From Alphaproteobacteria bacterium (GTDB lineage Bacteria > Pseudomonadota > Alphaproteobacteria > Reyranellales > Reyranellaceae), in contig JAFKFK010000008.1 in assembly GCA_017307275.1 (NCBI GenBank), forward strand, positions 186,001 to 250,000: a stretch of DNA of 64,000 nt, given 5' to 3'. The notes below the pieces were generated by a model. That model was not told the DNA's origin. It searched no databases and was given only the letters and a program-made list of their open reading frames with translations. Both the position numbers and the translations under genes were made by a program. Numbering within the stretch: the first letter of the stretch is position 1; each line of letters starts with the position of its first letter. Shown here in pieces: positions 53,716 to 62,906 of the stretch.

Positions 53716-54881
53716 GACACGGCCCCGAGGCCGCGCACGGCAGCCGCGCCCTTGAGGAAACCCGAGAGGGTCCGAAACATCTCCGGCTCGTCGAGCAGGA
53801 AGGCGTCGTGGCCCTTGTCGCTCTCGACCTCGACGAACGACACGTTGGCCGCGGCTGCATTCAACGCATGCACGACTTCCCGGCTTTCGCGGGTCGGGAA
53901 CAGCCAGTCGCTGGTGAAGGACATCAGGCAGAAGCGCGTGGGCGTGCCCTTGAAGGCATTGGCCAGTACACCGCCATGCGCGCCCGCGAGATCGAAATAG
54001 TCCATGGCGCGCGTGATGTAGAGGTAGGAGTTAGCGTCGAAGCGATCGACGAAGGTCGAGCCCTGGTGGCGCAGATAGCTCTCCACCTGGAAGTCGGCGT
54101 CGAAGCTGAAGCCCAGCACGTTGCGGTTCTGCAGCGCGCGGCCGAACTTGCGCTGCAACGCCTGCTCCGAGAGATAAGTGATGTGCGCAGTCATGCGCGC
54201 CACCGCGAGGCCGCGCGCCGGCACGGTCTGATGCAGGCGATAATCGCCACCCTTCCATTCCGGATCGGCCATGATCGCCTGACGGCCGACCTCGTGAAAC
54301 GCGATGTTCTGCGCCGAATGATGCGCGGCGCACGCGATCGGCACGGCGGAAAAGACACGCTTGGGATAGGTCGCCGCCCATTCGAGCACCTGCATGCCGC
54401 CCATCGAACCGCCGATGACGCAGAACAGGTCGGGAATACCGAGATGATCGAGGAGTGCCGCCTGCGCACGCACCATGTCGCCGATGGTCACCACCGGAAA
54501 ACGCAGGTTCCAGGGCTCGCCGGTCGCCGGATCTCGCGCCAGCGGGCCGGTCGTACCCATGCAATGGCCCAGCACGTTGACGCAGATGATGAAGTAGCGC
54601 GCCGGGTCGAGCACCTTGCCCGGCCCGACCAGACTGTCCCACCAGCCTTCCTTGCCGGTCACGGGATGGCGCTCGGCCACGAACTGGTCGCAGGTGAGCG
54701 GATGGCAGATCAGGACGGCATTTGTCCTGGCTGCATTCAGGGTGCCGTAGGTCTGGTAGGCGACCCGGTAAGGACCGAGATCGACTCCGCAATCGAGCCG
54801 AAGCGGATGCTCCGCGCCCAGAACCGCGTGGCGGCACTGGGCGAGCGCCTTGCGCTCGGCATCGGTCAAGTCGTCCAGCAC
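53712..54881 (-). CDS. metX: Homoserine O-acetyltransferase
   Basis: Acetylates (or succinylates) homoserine in methionine synthesis. The 389-residue alpha/beta hydrolase-fold enzyme shows HPLTCDQF, the nucleophile motif [13 protein letters not shown] near residue 158, the [17 protein letters not shown] segment and the catalytic Asp and His near the C-terminus ([18 protein letters not shown]). It is followed by metW with an ATGA overlap. The 5' leader has a SAM-II riboswitch and a strong terminator, giving SAM-dependent feedback. Confidence 0.95.
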   Translation of the reverse strand: MLDDLTDAERKALAQCRHAVLGAEHPLRLDCGVDLGPYRVAYQTYGTLNAARTNAVLICHPLTCDQFVAERHPVTGKEGWWDSLVGPGKVLDPARYFIICVNVLGHCMGTTGPLARDPATGEPWNLRFPVVTIGDMVRAQAALLDHLGIPDLFCVIGGSMGGMQVLEWAATYPKRVFSAVPIACAAHHSAQNIAFHEVGRQAIMADPEWKGGDYRLHQTVPARGLAVARMTAHITYLSEQALQRKFGRALQNRNVLGFSFDADFQVESYLRHQGSTFVDRFDANSYLYITRAMDYFDLAGAHGGVLANAFKGTPTRFCLMSFTSDWLFPTRESREVVHALNAAAANVSFVEVESDKGHDAFLLDEPEMFRTLSGFLKGAAAVRGLGAVS

Positions 54882-54921
54882 ATGCCCTCTCTACCGGCCC
54901 GCACACACGGAAAGGCCCACG

Positions 54922-54955
54922 AAAAAGCCCCCGACCGGAAGGGCGGGGGCTTTTT
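54922..54955 (-). terminator. Intrinsic terminator in the metX leader
   Basis: On the minus strand AAAAAGCCCCCG pairs with CGGGGGCTTTTT around a short loop, a strong hairpin with a T-run 41 bp before the metX start and 9 bp after the riboswitch. It probably acts as an attenuator; by symmetry it can also work on the plus strand. Confidence 0.85.
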
Positions 54956-54963
54956 CGAGCACT

Positions 54964-55018
54964 CCGACCTTTTAGCGGTGTTTAACGTGGCCGCAAGCCG
55001 GTCGGCTCAAATTCCACG
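54964..55018 (-). promoter_or_regulatory. SAM-II riboswitch upstream of metX
   Basis: The minus strand shows the full SAM-II signature: P1 CGTGG with CCACG, the AATTTG loop, CCGACC pairing with GGTCGG, and TTGCGG pairing with CCGCTAA, with the conserved TTAAA and GCTAAA segments. It closely matches the published Agrobacterium metA element. SAM binding is expected to stabilise the pseudoknot and lower metX-metW expression. Confidence 0.92.
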
Positions 55019-55130
55019 ATAGAAGCCTATACGTAGCTTGACCGTTTCGCGCAAGCGCCTTGCATTTGTTTGACTTTACGCCGGCAGGCCGAACGTAGTA
55101 TCGCCGCTGCGCACAGGAACAACCGGCAGT

Positions 55131-55982
55131 ATGGACGCTTCCACCCTCGACAATCTACGACTGGAAATCGACGCCATCGATGGTGAATTGCACGGCCTGA
55201 TTCGCCGTCGTGCGGCCCTCGTCGGAGAGATCTCGGCCGCCAAGCCGGCCGGCAGCGTGGCCTTGCGGCCCGGGCGCGAAGCTCAAGTCATGCGCCAGCG
55301 GCTGGCCGCTCATGAAGGCGGGTTCCCGCCGACGGCGGTCTATCGCATGTGGCGCGAGATGGTGAGCTCCTTCACCTTGATGCAGACACCGGGATTGAAG
55401 ATTGCCATCTGCCGGCCCGCCAACCAGCCAGGCTACTGGGACCTCGCGCGCGATCACTTCGGCTGCCAGATCCCGTTCGTCGCCCACGACACGCCCGCCC
55501 AGGTACTGGCTGCGGTGCGTGCCAGCCCGACAACGCTCGGCGTCGTGCCGGCCCCCATCGAAGCCGATACCGCCCCGTGGTGGCCGCTGCTTGCCAGCGG
55601 CGAGGCGACGCTGCCGAACGTCGTGGCACGACTGCCCTTTCTCGTCATGCCCAACGCCCGGGCACGCGGCATCTCCGCTTTCGTATTGGCCCGTATCGAG
55701 CCGGAACCCAGCGGCGACGATCGCGCCCTGATCTCGATCGAAGCCAAGAACGGCCTCAGCCGTGATCGTATTGCGGGCGCCGTGGCCAAGGTCGGGCTGC
55801 CGCCTTTCACTTCAGCGCTGGACCAGGTTGTAGCCGGCGTGCATCACTATCTCGTCGAACTGCCGGGCGTGATCGCCGACGACGACCAGCGCCTGCGCGA
55901 CCTCGGAGCGGCATTGGGCCTCGAAAACGGTCTCGTTGCGGTGCTCGGCGCCTACGCCGTTCCGGCCGATATCCGGTCGTAA
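55131..55982 (+). CDS. Chorismate mutase with C-terminal extension
   Basis: Converts chorismate to prephenate. Residues about 5-90 form an AroQ-type helical domain (LDNLRLEIDAIDGELHGLIRRRAALVGEI, then the RPGREAQVMRQRLAAH and FPPTAVYRMWREMVSSF helices). The remaining 190 residues (beginning GLKIAICRP) have faint resemblance to a prephenate dehydratase-like plus ACT-like arrangement but no clear catalytic motif. hisC and tyrA follow in order, the standard alphaproteobacterial arrangement for aromatic amino acid synthesis. Confidence 0.88.
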   Translation: MDASTLDNLRLEIDAIDGELHGLIRRRAALVGEISAAKPAGSVALRPGREAQVMRQRLAAHEGGFPPTAVYRMWREMVSSFTLMQTPGLKIAICRPANQPGYWDLARDHFGCQIPFVAHDTPAQVLAAVRASPTTLGVVPAPIEADTAPWWPLLASGEATLPNVVARLPFLVMPNARARGISAFVLARIEPEPSGDDRALISIEAKNGLSRDRIAGAVAKVGLPPFTSALDQVVAGVHHYLVELPGVIADDDQRLRDLGAALGLENGLVAVLGAYAVPADIRS

Positions 55983-56006
55983 CCTGAACCTTTACGGGAG
56001 ACTGCC

Positions 56007-57095
56007 ATGAGCGCGCTCACCCCGCGTCCGGGCATCATGAAGATTGCGCCCTATGTGCCGGGCAAGGACTCGGTCGAGGGCAAGGAAACCATCGCCAAGC
56101 TCTCGTCCAACGAGGGTGCGCTGGGTCCCTCGCCCAAGGCGATGGCCGCCTACGCCAAGATGGCAACCGAGCTGCACCGCTATCCCGACGGCGGCACCGA
56201 CAAGCTGCGTACGGCGATCGGCCGTCACTATGGGCTCGACGCGGCGCGCATCGTCTGCGGCGCCGGTTCCGACGAACTTCTGAACCTGCTGGTGCGCGCC
56301 TACTGCGGGCCGGGCGACGAGCTGCTCTACAGCCAGTTCGGCTTCCTGATGTATCCCATCAACGCGCTGGGCGTCGGGGCAACGCCGGTGGCTGCGCCGG
56401 AAAAGGACTATCGCGCCGATGTCGACGCGATGCTTTCGTGCGTCACCAACAAGACGCGCATCGTCTGCCTTGCCAATCCGAACAATCCGACGGGCACCTA
56501 TATCACCAAGGACGACGTGCGCCGCCTGCATGCCGGCCTGCCGAAGAACGTGCTGCTGGTGATCGACGCGGCCTATGCCGAGTATGTCAGCCGCAACGAC
56601 TACGAGTCGGGCGTCGAGCTGGTCGACCAGGCCGAGAACGTCGTGATGACGCGCACCTTCTCGAAGATCTACGGGCTGGGCGGGCTGCGCCTCGGCTGGA
56701 TGTACGGTCCCGCCGGCATCATCGACGTGATGAGCCGCCTGCGTCAGCCGTTCAACGTCAACCTGGCGGCACAGGCGGCGGGCGTCGCGGCGATGGAAGA
56801 CATCGCCCACACCGACGCCAGCCGCACCAACAACGATATCTGGCTGCCCTGGCTCAGCGCGGAACTGACCAAGCTCGGCCTGAAGCCGCTGCCCAGCGTC
56901 GGCAACTTCCTGCTGGTCGGCTTCGGCTCCAAGGAGCGCGCCGCCGCAGCCAACGACTGGCTGATGAACGACGGGCTGATCCCGCGCATGGTTGCAGGCT
57001 ACGGCCTGCCCGAACATCTGCGCATTACCATCGGCAACGAGACCGAAGTGAAGGCCGTCGCCGCCTCGCTCACCCGCTTCGTCGCCGCCAAATGA
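56007..57095 (+). CDS. hisC: Histidinol-phosphate aminotransferase
   Basis: PLP-dependent aminotransferase of 362 residues that can serve histidine and, in this genomic context, tyrosine/phenylalanine synthesis. Visible are KLSSNEGALGPSPKA near the start, the ANPNNPTGTYI motif near 155, DAAYAEY and the PLP-lysine motif RTFSKIYGLGGLRLGW near 217. The gene lies between chorismate mutase and tyrA; its stop overlaps the tyrA ATG by 4 bp. A role as aromatic aminotransferase is likely but inferred. Confidence 0.93.
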   Translation: MSALTPRPGIMKIAPYVPGKDSVEGKETIAKLSSNEGALGPSPKAMAAYAKMATELHRYPDGGTDKLRTAIGRHYGLDAARIVCGAGSDELLNLLVRAYCGPGDELLYSQFGFLMYPINALGVGATPVAAPEKDYRADVDAMLSCVTNKTRIVCLANPNNPTGTYITKDDVRRLHAGLPKNVLLVIDAAYAEYVSRNDYESGVELVDQAENVVMTRTFSKIYGLGGLRLGWMYGPAGIIDVMSRLRQPFNVNLAAQAAGVAAMEDIAHTDASRTNNDIWLPWLSAELTKLGLKPLPSVGNFLLVGFGSKERAAAANDWLMNDGLIPRMVAGYGLPEHLRITIGNETEVKAVAASLTRFVAAK

Positions 57096-57991
57096 CGACG
57101 CCAGCAACCGCGGCGCCGATATTCGACAAGATCGCGCTGATCGGCATCGGCCTGATCGGCGGCTCCATCGCCCTGGAAGCGCGCAAGCGTGGACTGGCCA
57201 GGAGCATCGTGGCCGCCACGCGCAGCCCCGAAACTGCCGCTCTCGCCAACAAGCTGAAGCTCGCCGACCATTGCGGGACAGACCTTGCGGCAGCCTGCAA
57301 GGACGCCGACCTGGTCATCGTCTGCACACCGGTCGGCGCCTGCGGACCGGCTACCCAGGCGATCGCATCAAGCCTGAAGCCAGGCTGCATCGTGTCGGAT
57401 GTCGGCTCGGTCAAGCAGACCGTGATCGCCGACATGGCGCCGCATATTCCCAAGGGCGTGCATTTCGTGCCGGCACATCCCGTGGCCGGCACAGAGAATT
57501 CCGGCCCCGAAGCCGCGCTGCTCGACCTGTTCGAGGGCCGCTGGTGCATCCTGACGCCGCTGCCCAACAGCGATGCCGCTGCGGTCGCGAAGCTCGAAGC
57601 CTTCTGGAAGGGGCTGGGCAGCCAGGTCGAGCGGATCGATCCCAAGGACCACGACCGCATCCTGGCCATCACCTCGCACCTGCCCCACCTGATCGCCTAC
57701 ACGATCGTGGGCACGGCCGACGACCTCGGCGGACACCTCAACAGCGAAGTGCTGAAGTTCGCCGCTGGTGGCTTTCGTGATTTCACGCGCATCGCCGCCT
57801 CCGATCCCACGATGTGGCGCGATGTCTTCATGAACAACCGCGAGGCCGTCCTCGAGGTGCTGCAGCGCTTCCAGGAAGATCTCTTCTATCTGCAGCGCGC
57901 CATCCGCTGGGGCGAGGGCGACAAGCTGTTCGACCTGTTCACGCGCACGCGCGAGATTCGCCGCGCCCTGATCCACCTCCATCAGGCGTGA
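57092..57991 (+). CDS. tyrA: Prephenate/arogenate dehydrogenase
   Basis: Oxidative decarboxylation of prephenate or arogenate in tyrosine synthesis. The 299-residue product has the NAD(P)-binding motif KIALIGIGLIGGSIALEARKRG near residue 14, the VSDVGSVKQTV segment, the catalytic His in FVPAHPVAGTENSGP near 128, and the C-terminal SHLPHLIAYTIVG and GGFRDFTRIAASDPTMW motifs. It is coupled to hisC upstream and, through a GTGA overlap, to the ChaC-like gene downstream. Confidence 0.95.
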   Translation: MTTPATAAPIFDKIALIGIGLIGGSIALEARKRGLARSIVAATRSPETAALANKLKLADHCGTDLAAACKDADLVIVCTPVGACGPATQAIASSLKPGCIVSDVGSVKQTVIADMAPHIPKGVHFVPAHPVAGTENSGPEAALLDLFEGRWCILTPLPNSDAAAVAKLEAFWKGLGSQVERIDPKDHDRILAITSHLPHLIAYTIVGTADDLGGHLNSEVLKFAAGGFRDFTRIAASDPTMWRDVFMNNREAVLEVLQRFQEDLFYLQRAIRWGEGDKLFDLFTRTREIRRALIHLHQA

Positions 57992-58563
57992 GCGCAGCCA
58001 AGCCTCGCTGGGTCTTCGGCTACGGCTCGCTGATGTGGAATCCGGGCTTTGCCACGCCCGAAACACAGCCCGCCCGCCTGCAGGGCTGGCACCGTGCCTT
58101 CTGCATCTACTCCGAACATTATCGCGGCACGCCCAAGCAGCCGGGCCTGATCCTGGGCCTGCTGCCGGGTGGTGCCTGCCGCGGCCTCGCGCATCGCCTG
58201 CCGGCGGCGACCTACGACGAGGTGCGCCGCTACCTGATCCATCGCGAAATCGACAATGACGGCGTCTACGAGGAGACGATCCGGCCGATCCACCTCGACG
58301 ACGGGCGGACCGTGCCGGCGCTGGTCTATCTCGCCGATCGCAAACACCGGCAGTTTGCCGGCAAGCTGCCGCTTGCTACGGCAGCCGCCCTAGTGCGCCG
58401 CGGACGCGGCGCCACCGGGACCAACCTGGAATACGTGCTGAACACGGTCGCCCATCTGGACGACCTCGGATTGCACGACCCAGCGCTCGAGGCGTTGGCG
58501 AAGCGAGCCGCGGTTAGCGGCGCGCCGTCTCGTTCGCGAACACGGACTTCACGACGAACTTGA
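57988..58563 (+). CDS. ChaC-like gamma-glutamylcyclotransferase
   Basis: A 191-residue protein of the ChaC family, which degrades glutathione to 5-oxoproline and Cys-Gly. The start motif WVFGYGSLMWNPGF binds the gamma-glutamyl group and the catalytic Glu is in DNDGVYEETIRP near residue 90. The start is a GTG overlapping the tyrA stop. The last 17 residues are Arg/Ser-rich and lie over the end of the converging TetR gene (50-bp overlap), so they may be a readthrough extension. Confidence 0.87.
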   Translation: MSAAKPRWVFGYGSLMWNPGFATPETQPARLQGWHRAFCIYSEHYRGTPKQPGLILGLLPGGACRGLAHRLPAATYDEVRRYLIHREIDNDGVYEETIRPIHLDDGRTVPALVYLADRKHRQFAGKLPLATAAALVRRGRGATGTNLEYVLNTVAHLDDLGLHDPALEALAKRAAVSGAPSRSRTRTSRRT

Positions 58564-59143
58564 GCTCGTCGCGCGACTGCTCGACCGACAGGCCGAGCCG
58601 CTGGCGCAGCACAACCCAGCTCTCCGGCGCAATCGCCAGGGCCAGTGCCGTCAGCGTCCGCTCGCGGGACTCGGCCGGCATCTCAGCCAGTTCGGCGGCG
58701 AAGGCTTGCGAGAGATGTGCAGTGTTCGCGCTGTAGATCTGGGAGATCATGTCCGCGGCTTCGGAGGAGCGACGCTGCAGCGTCTCCACGAAGGTCCACA
58801 TCGGGCGGAGCTGCTCGTAGCGATCGGCGCACTGGCTGACCAGATAGTTGATGCGCTCTTCGAAGGCGAACCCTCCGGCAATCTCCGGGGCTTCACCGAC
58901 CAAAGCCGCGAGAACGCGGCCGAGAACGGCGACATAGAGTTCCGCCGTGTCGGCAAAATGCTGGAACACAGTGCGAGCCGATACACCGGCCATCTGTGCA
59001 ATGTCGCGTACGATCGGCGCGACCTGCCCTGCTGCGGCAAGGGCAAGAGCTGAGGCGACGATGGCTTCGCGTGTACGCGCGACGCGATCGCCGCGACCGG
59101 CATTCTGTAGCGGCTTCGATTGAGTCAGGGCTTGAACGTCCAT
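58514..59143 (-). CDS. TetR-family transcriptional regulator
   Basis: A 209-residue regulator with an N-terminal helix-turn-helix (RTREAIVASALALAAAGQVAPIVRDIAQMAGVSARTVFQHFADTAELYVAVL). The C-terminal ligand domain ends ALALAIAPESWVVLRQRLGLSVEQSRDEL, similar in layout to the TetR protein at 22456. ATG 59143 is preferred over 59161 because the preceding residues are not conserved. The PLP enzyme gene is divergent 199 bp away and is a possible target. Confidence 0.88.
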   Translation of the reverse strand: MDVQALTQSKPLQNAGRGDRVARTREAIVASALALAAAGQVAPIVRDIAQMAGVSARTVFQHFADTAELYVAVLGRVLAALVGEAPEIAGGFAFEERINYLVSQCADRYEQLRPMWTFVETLQRRSSEAADMISQIYSANTAHLSQAFAAELAEMPAESRERTLTALALAIAPESWVVLRQRLGLSVEQSRDELKFVVKSVFANETARR

Positions 59144-59342
59144 GCACTGTCCCCCGGGCAAGTGGGTTGCGGACTCTCCGACAACCTTCCTTCAATACAT
59201 CTTTAGCGTGTAGGCAACGCAGCACGAATGAAGATACTAGTGCATCTCCGCTGCCGATGCGACGATGCGCTATAACGGCGCGATTGCCGTAAGCAACCTG
59301 TAAGCTGGCCATCGAGCCACGCTCGTCGAACATGGTGTCCGG

Positions 59343-60497
59343 ATGTCCGAAAAGATCTTTGCTCCCGCATCGCTCGCAGCGCAAGCCATGGGCTGGATCG
59401 ACCCGGTCACCAAGGCCGTGGTGCCGCCCATTCACATGGCGAGCACGTATTTACGGGACGAGGACAATGGCTATCGCTCCGGCCGTATCTACGCTCGTGC
59501 CGATAATCCCACGTTCGATCAGGCCGAGACAACTCTGGCGGCTCTCGAGGGCGGGGCCAAAGCCCTGGTCTTCTCCTCGGGTATGAGCGCGGCTACCGCC
59601 TGCTTCCTCGCCCTGGCGCCGGGCGATCATGTCGTAGCTTCGAAGGTCATGTACTGGGCGCTGCGCAACTGGCTGATGACCTTCGCCACCCATTGGGGTC
59701 TGAAAATCGATTTCGTCGATGCCGACCGCACCGATGAGGTGGCCGCCGCCGTGAAGCCCGGCGTCACCAAACTGGTCTGGATCGAGACACCAGCCAACCC
59801 GACCTGGTGCGTGGCCGATATCGCCGCGATCGCCGAGATCGCGCACAAGGCTGGCGCACTGCTGGGCGTCGACTCGACGGTGGCGACGCCGGTACTGACA
59901 CGGCCGATTGAACACGGCGCCGACATCGTCATGCACTCGGCGACCAAGTACCTGAACGGACATTCCGACATCATCGCCGGTGCGCTGGTCGGTGCGCGCG
60001 ACGACGCTTACTGGGCGAAACTCCGCACCATCCGCGCGCAGCTCGGCACGATCCTCGGCCAGACCGAAGCGTGGCTGCTGATGCGCGGCATGCGGACTCT
60101 CTTTCCCCGCGTCGCCTGGGCCTGCCGCTCGGCCCAGACACTTGCCGAAAAGTTTACCGCCCATCCGATGGTGGCCGAGGTGCTCTATCCCGGCCTGCCC
60201 TCCTTCGCCGGCCATCAGGCGGCCGCCCGTCAGATGACCGGTGGTTTCGGCGGCATGCTGTCTGTCCGCGTGAAGGGTGGCGAGCGCGCGGCCATCGCGA
60301 CGGCGGCACGGGTCGAACTGTGGAAGCGGGCGACATCGCTGGGCGGCGTCGAAAGCCTGATCGAACACCGAGCCAGCATCGAAGGCCCCGGCACGCCGTG
60401 CCCGCCCGACCTGCTGCGCCTCTCCGTCGGCGTCGAGGAAGCGAACGACCTGTTCGACGATCTCGACCAAGCACTGAAGCGTGCCCATAACGCTTGA
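59343..60497 (+). CDS. Cys/Met metabolism PLP-dependent enzyme (transsulfuration family)
   Basis: A 384-residue enzyme of the cystathionine gamma-synthase/O-acetylhomoserine sulfhydrylase family. The PLP site reads VMHSATKYLNGHSDIIAGA near residue 200, with the Lys in the usual place; other family segments are IHMASTYLRDEDNGYRSGRIYARADNPTF and WIETPANPTWCVADI. Members cleave or form C-S bonds of homocysteine/cysteine derivatives. It is not next to metX, and its leader lacks a SAM-II motif. The exact reaction is not decided by sequence. It ends 9 bp before a palindromic repeat. Confidence 0.85.
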   Translation: MSEKIFAPASLAAQAMGWIDPVTKAVVPPIHMASTYLRDEDNGYRSGRIYARADNPTFDQAETTLAALEGGAKALVFSSGMSAATACFLALAPGDHVVASKVMYWALRNWLMTFATHWGLKIDFVDADRTDEVAAAVKPGVTKLVWIETPANPTWCVADIAAIAEIAHKAGALLGVDSTVATPVLTRPIEHGADIVMHSATKYLNGHSDIIAGALVGARDDAYWAKLRTIRAQLGTILGQTEAWLLMRGMRTLFPRVAWACRSAQTLAEKFTAHPMVAEVLYPGLPSFAGHQAAARQMTGGFGGMLSVRVKGGERAAIATAARVELWKRATSLGGVESLIEHRASIEGPGTPCPPDLLRLSVGVEEANDLFDDLDQALKRAHNA

Positions 60498-60505
60498 AAT
60501 CAACT

Positions 60506-60584
60506 CTGTCGTCCTGAGCGCAGCGAAGGACCTCATCACCGCTTGCCACGGGCATGAGATCCTTCGCTGCGCTCAGGATGACAG
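60506..60584. repeat. Dispersed inverted repeat (31-bp arms)
   Basis: Two nearly complementary 31-bp arms (60506-60536 and 60554-60584), each containing TCCTGAGCGCAGCGAAGGA or its complement, surround a 17-bp spacer. This sequence type occurs as a dispersed palindrome in many bacterial genomes. The right arm extends 12 bp into the dehydratase gene and supplies its last codons and stop. It may act as a bidirectional terminator for the two converging genes. Confidence 0.8.
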
Positions 60585-61565
60585 TGAGAATCCCTCCCGC
60601 AACGGATCGTCTGCGTCGAAGCGGAACCGGCTTTCGCCAACAATATGGGCCTGCCCACCGACCTCGACGATCACCGCCTTGCGCGGGCCGACGGCCGGCG
60701 CATCGCGCACGATGCGGCCGCTGAAATGGGCACCAGTGCAGCTTTCGAACAGCCGTTCCTCGCCGGTGCGAACCTGCCTCCGCGCCGCCATCAGCGCCAT
60801 GCGCGCGGTGACGCCGCTGCCGGTCGGGCTGCGGTCGATCTGCCGGCCGGCGAAGATGCAAACGTTGCGGCTCGCCTGTCCGTTCGCGCCGTCGCCGCCA
60901 TCGGTCAGGATCGTGCCGTAGAGAAAGGCGAGGTCGGGCTCCGATGGGTGCTCGATCGGAATGGCCTTGGCCGCCGCCAGAGCAATCTCCTCGCCCGCAT
61001 CGACGATAGCGCGCATCGGTGACGTCCTGAGATCGAGCCCGATCGAGTCCGCAGCCAGGATTGCGTAGAAAGCGCCGCCATAAGCGATATCGACCGTCAC
61101 AGGCCCCCAGGTCGCGGTCGGTGCGATGCGATCCAACGCATAGGCAAAGGCGGGCACGCTCTCGAAGCGCACCGTACCGTCGGCCGCCACGCGCGCCGTC
61201 ACCAGGCCGCAGGGGCATTGCAGGCGTACGATGGTCTCGGGCTCGGTACGCGCAACCCTTCCGCTCTCGACCGCCCATCGCGCCAGCGCGATCGTCGCGT
61301 GGCCACACATGGTGCTGTAGCCCTCGTTGTGCATGAAGAGCACGGCAAGGTCGGCGTCGGGATGATCGGGTTCGACGAGCAGCGCACCGTACATGCCATC
61401 GTGGCCGCGCGGCTCCAGCATCAGGCCGCGCCGCAGGTGATCGAAGCGCTCCTTCGCCTCGCGCCGCTTGTCGAGCAGCGTCTTGCCGGAAAAAGCCGGC
61501 CAACCGTCGACGACGATGCGCGTGGGCTCGCCACCCGTGTGCATCTCGACGGTCGAGAGGATCAA
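60573..61565 (-). CDS. Trans-3-hydroxy-L-proline dehydratase-like (proline racemase family)
   Basis: A 330-residue enzyme of the proline racemase superfamily. The first catalytic Cys is in NEGYSTMCGHATIALA near residue 92. The second catalytic position, in DRSPTGSGVTARMA near 256, is Thr instead of Cys; this Cys/Thr pair marks trans-3-hydroxyproline dehydratases rather than racemases. The TTG start overlaps the acyl-CoA dehydrogenase stop (TTGA). The last three residues and the stop codon come from a palindromic repeat. Hydroxyproline catabolism is the expected role. Confidence 0.88.
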   Translation of the reverse strand: MILSTVEMHTGGEPTRIVVDGWPAFSGKTLLDKRREAKERFDHLRRGLMLEPRGHDGMYGALLVEPDHPDADLAVLFMHNEGYSTMCGHATIALARWAVESGRVARTEPETIVRLQCPCGLVTARVAADGTVRFESVPAFAYALDRIAPTATWGPVTVDIAYGGAFYAILAADSIGLDLRTSPMRAIVDAGEEIALAAAKAIPIEHPSEPDLAFLYGTILTDGGDGANGQASRNVCIFAGRQIDRSPTGSGVTARMALMAARRQVRTGEERLFESCTGAHFSGRIVRDAPAVGPRKAVIVEVGGQAHIVGESRFRFDADDPLREGFSLSS

Positions 61566-62731
61566 GCGCCTGCCTCTTTGGCGGCTCCAAACACCTGTCC
61601 GAGACCGGCGCCGATGCGCTCGTTCATCATCTCGATCGAGCCATCGGTGTAGGCGGCGATCTTGGCGCCTGCGAGATGGCGCGCCAGCGGATAGTCCGCC
61701 CGCAGGCCGTTGGCGCCCATCGCCTGGATGCAGTCGGCAATGCGCTGGACGGCCATGTCGGTGGCGAACTTCTTGGCGTAGGCTGCCGGCAGGACGGCGT
61801 CGGCGCCCTCGTCGATCAGACGGGCGGCGCGATAGGTAAGAAGCCGTGCGGCTTCGAGATCGGTCGCCGCATCCACGAGTTTCCAGCGCACGCCCTGATG
61901 CTCCAACACCGGCCGGCCGAAGGTCTTGCGCTGTTGCGTGTAGCGCACCGCCGTTTCGAGCGAGGCCTGCAGCATGCCGCAGCACATGGCGGCGACATAG
62001 GCGCGCGCGCCGTTGATGCCGGCGAGTGCCGCCTTGAAGGCCTGGCCCGGCGGATGCAGCACCGCTTCGTCCGGCGCGAAGTAGTCCACCAACCGGAAGC
62101 CGCCGACACCGATGGCATGGCCGCCATGCAGTTCGAACGGCTTCTCGCGATGAAAGCCCGGCCGCTCCGCCTCGATCGCAAAGCAGGCGATGCCGCGATA
62201 GCCCTTCGCCTTGTCGGTCTGCGCATAGGCGACCGAAAGGCCCGCGACCGCCGCGTTGGTGATCCACGCCTTGGCGCCGTTCAGCTTCCAGCCGCCCTCG
62301 ACGCGAACGGCTTCCATCTCAAGCCCGCCGAAATCGCTGCCGACGCCGGGTTCGCTGAGCCCGGCGCAACCGATCACGTCGCCGGTCAACATGCGCGGCA
62401 ACAGGCGCGCGACATGCGCAGGCTGGCCATCGCGGGCAAAGCGTGCGCACGCGTTGTGATGGTTGATCATGGCGAACGCGAAAGCGAAGTCGGCCTTGGC
62501 GATCTCCTCGAAGGCCCGCAGCTTGCAGGAGAAGGACAGCCCCTGCCCGCCATGCTCCTTGGCCAGTTCGATCGTGTTGAAGCCCTGTACACAGCCCGCC
62601 TTGATCGTCTCCAGCGGATAGTGCCGGTCCCACTCCCAGCGGGCGGCGTTCGGGGCGACATGCTCTTCGGCAAAGGCCCGGGCGCGCGCCACGACGGCAC
62701 GCTCTTCGGCAGTCAAGATCTCGTCCAGCAT
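61562..62731 (-). CDS. Acyl-CoA dehydrogenase
   Basis: FAD enzyme of 389 residues oxidising an acyl-CoA. Visible are GCAGLSEPGVGSDFGGLEM (FAD/substrate loop) near 130, NGAKAWITNAAVAGL near 160, YTQQRKTFGRPVLEHQGVRWKL near 265 and the catalytic region ADYPLARHLAGAKIAAYTDGSIEMMNERIG at the C-terminus, with Glu in the usual TDGSIE position. ATG 62731 is chosen; a longer frame would run into the tRNA gene region. It is coupled to the hydroxyproline dehydratase gene. Chain-length preference unknown. Confidence 0.9.
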   Translation of the reverse strand: MLDEILTAEERAVVARARAFAEEHVAPNAARWEWDRHYPLETIKAGCVQGFNTIELAKEHGGQGLSFSCKLRAFEEIAKADFAFAFAMINHHNACARFARDGQPAHVARLLPRMLTGDVIGCAGLSEPGVGSDFGGLEMEAVRVEGGWKLNGAKAWITNAAVAGLSVAYAQTDKAKGYRGIACFAIEAERPGFHREKPFELHGGHAIGVGGFRLVDYFAPDEAVLHPPGQAFKAALAGINGARAYVAAMCCGMLQASLETAVRYTQQRKTFGRPVLEHQGVRWKLVDAATDLEAARLLTYRAARLIDEGADAVLPAAYAKKFATDMAVQRIADCIQAMGANGLRADYPLARHLAGAKIAAYTDGSIEMMNERIGAGLGQVFGAAKEAGA

Positions 62732-62787
62732 TCGTTTGAGATACACGATTGGACCTCGAGCGCAACCGCGGGCTACAATGCCGACAG

Positions 62788-62863
<76 letters not shown>

Positions 62864-62906
62864 AAAAATCTTCGCCAAAGATAATCGGGCAGGAAGCGTC
62901 GGCATC

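Noticed and set aside
59160-59342. SAM-II riboswitch before the transsulfuration-type PLP enzyme
   Set aside because: The conserved core segments and pseudoknot pairings are absent.
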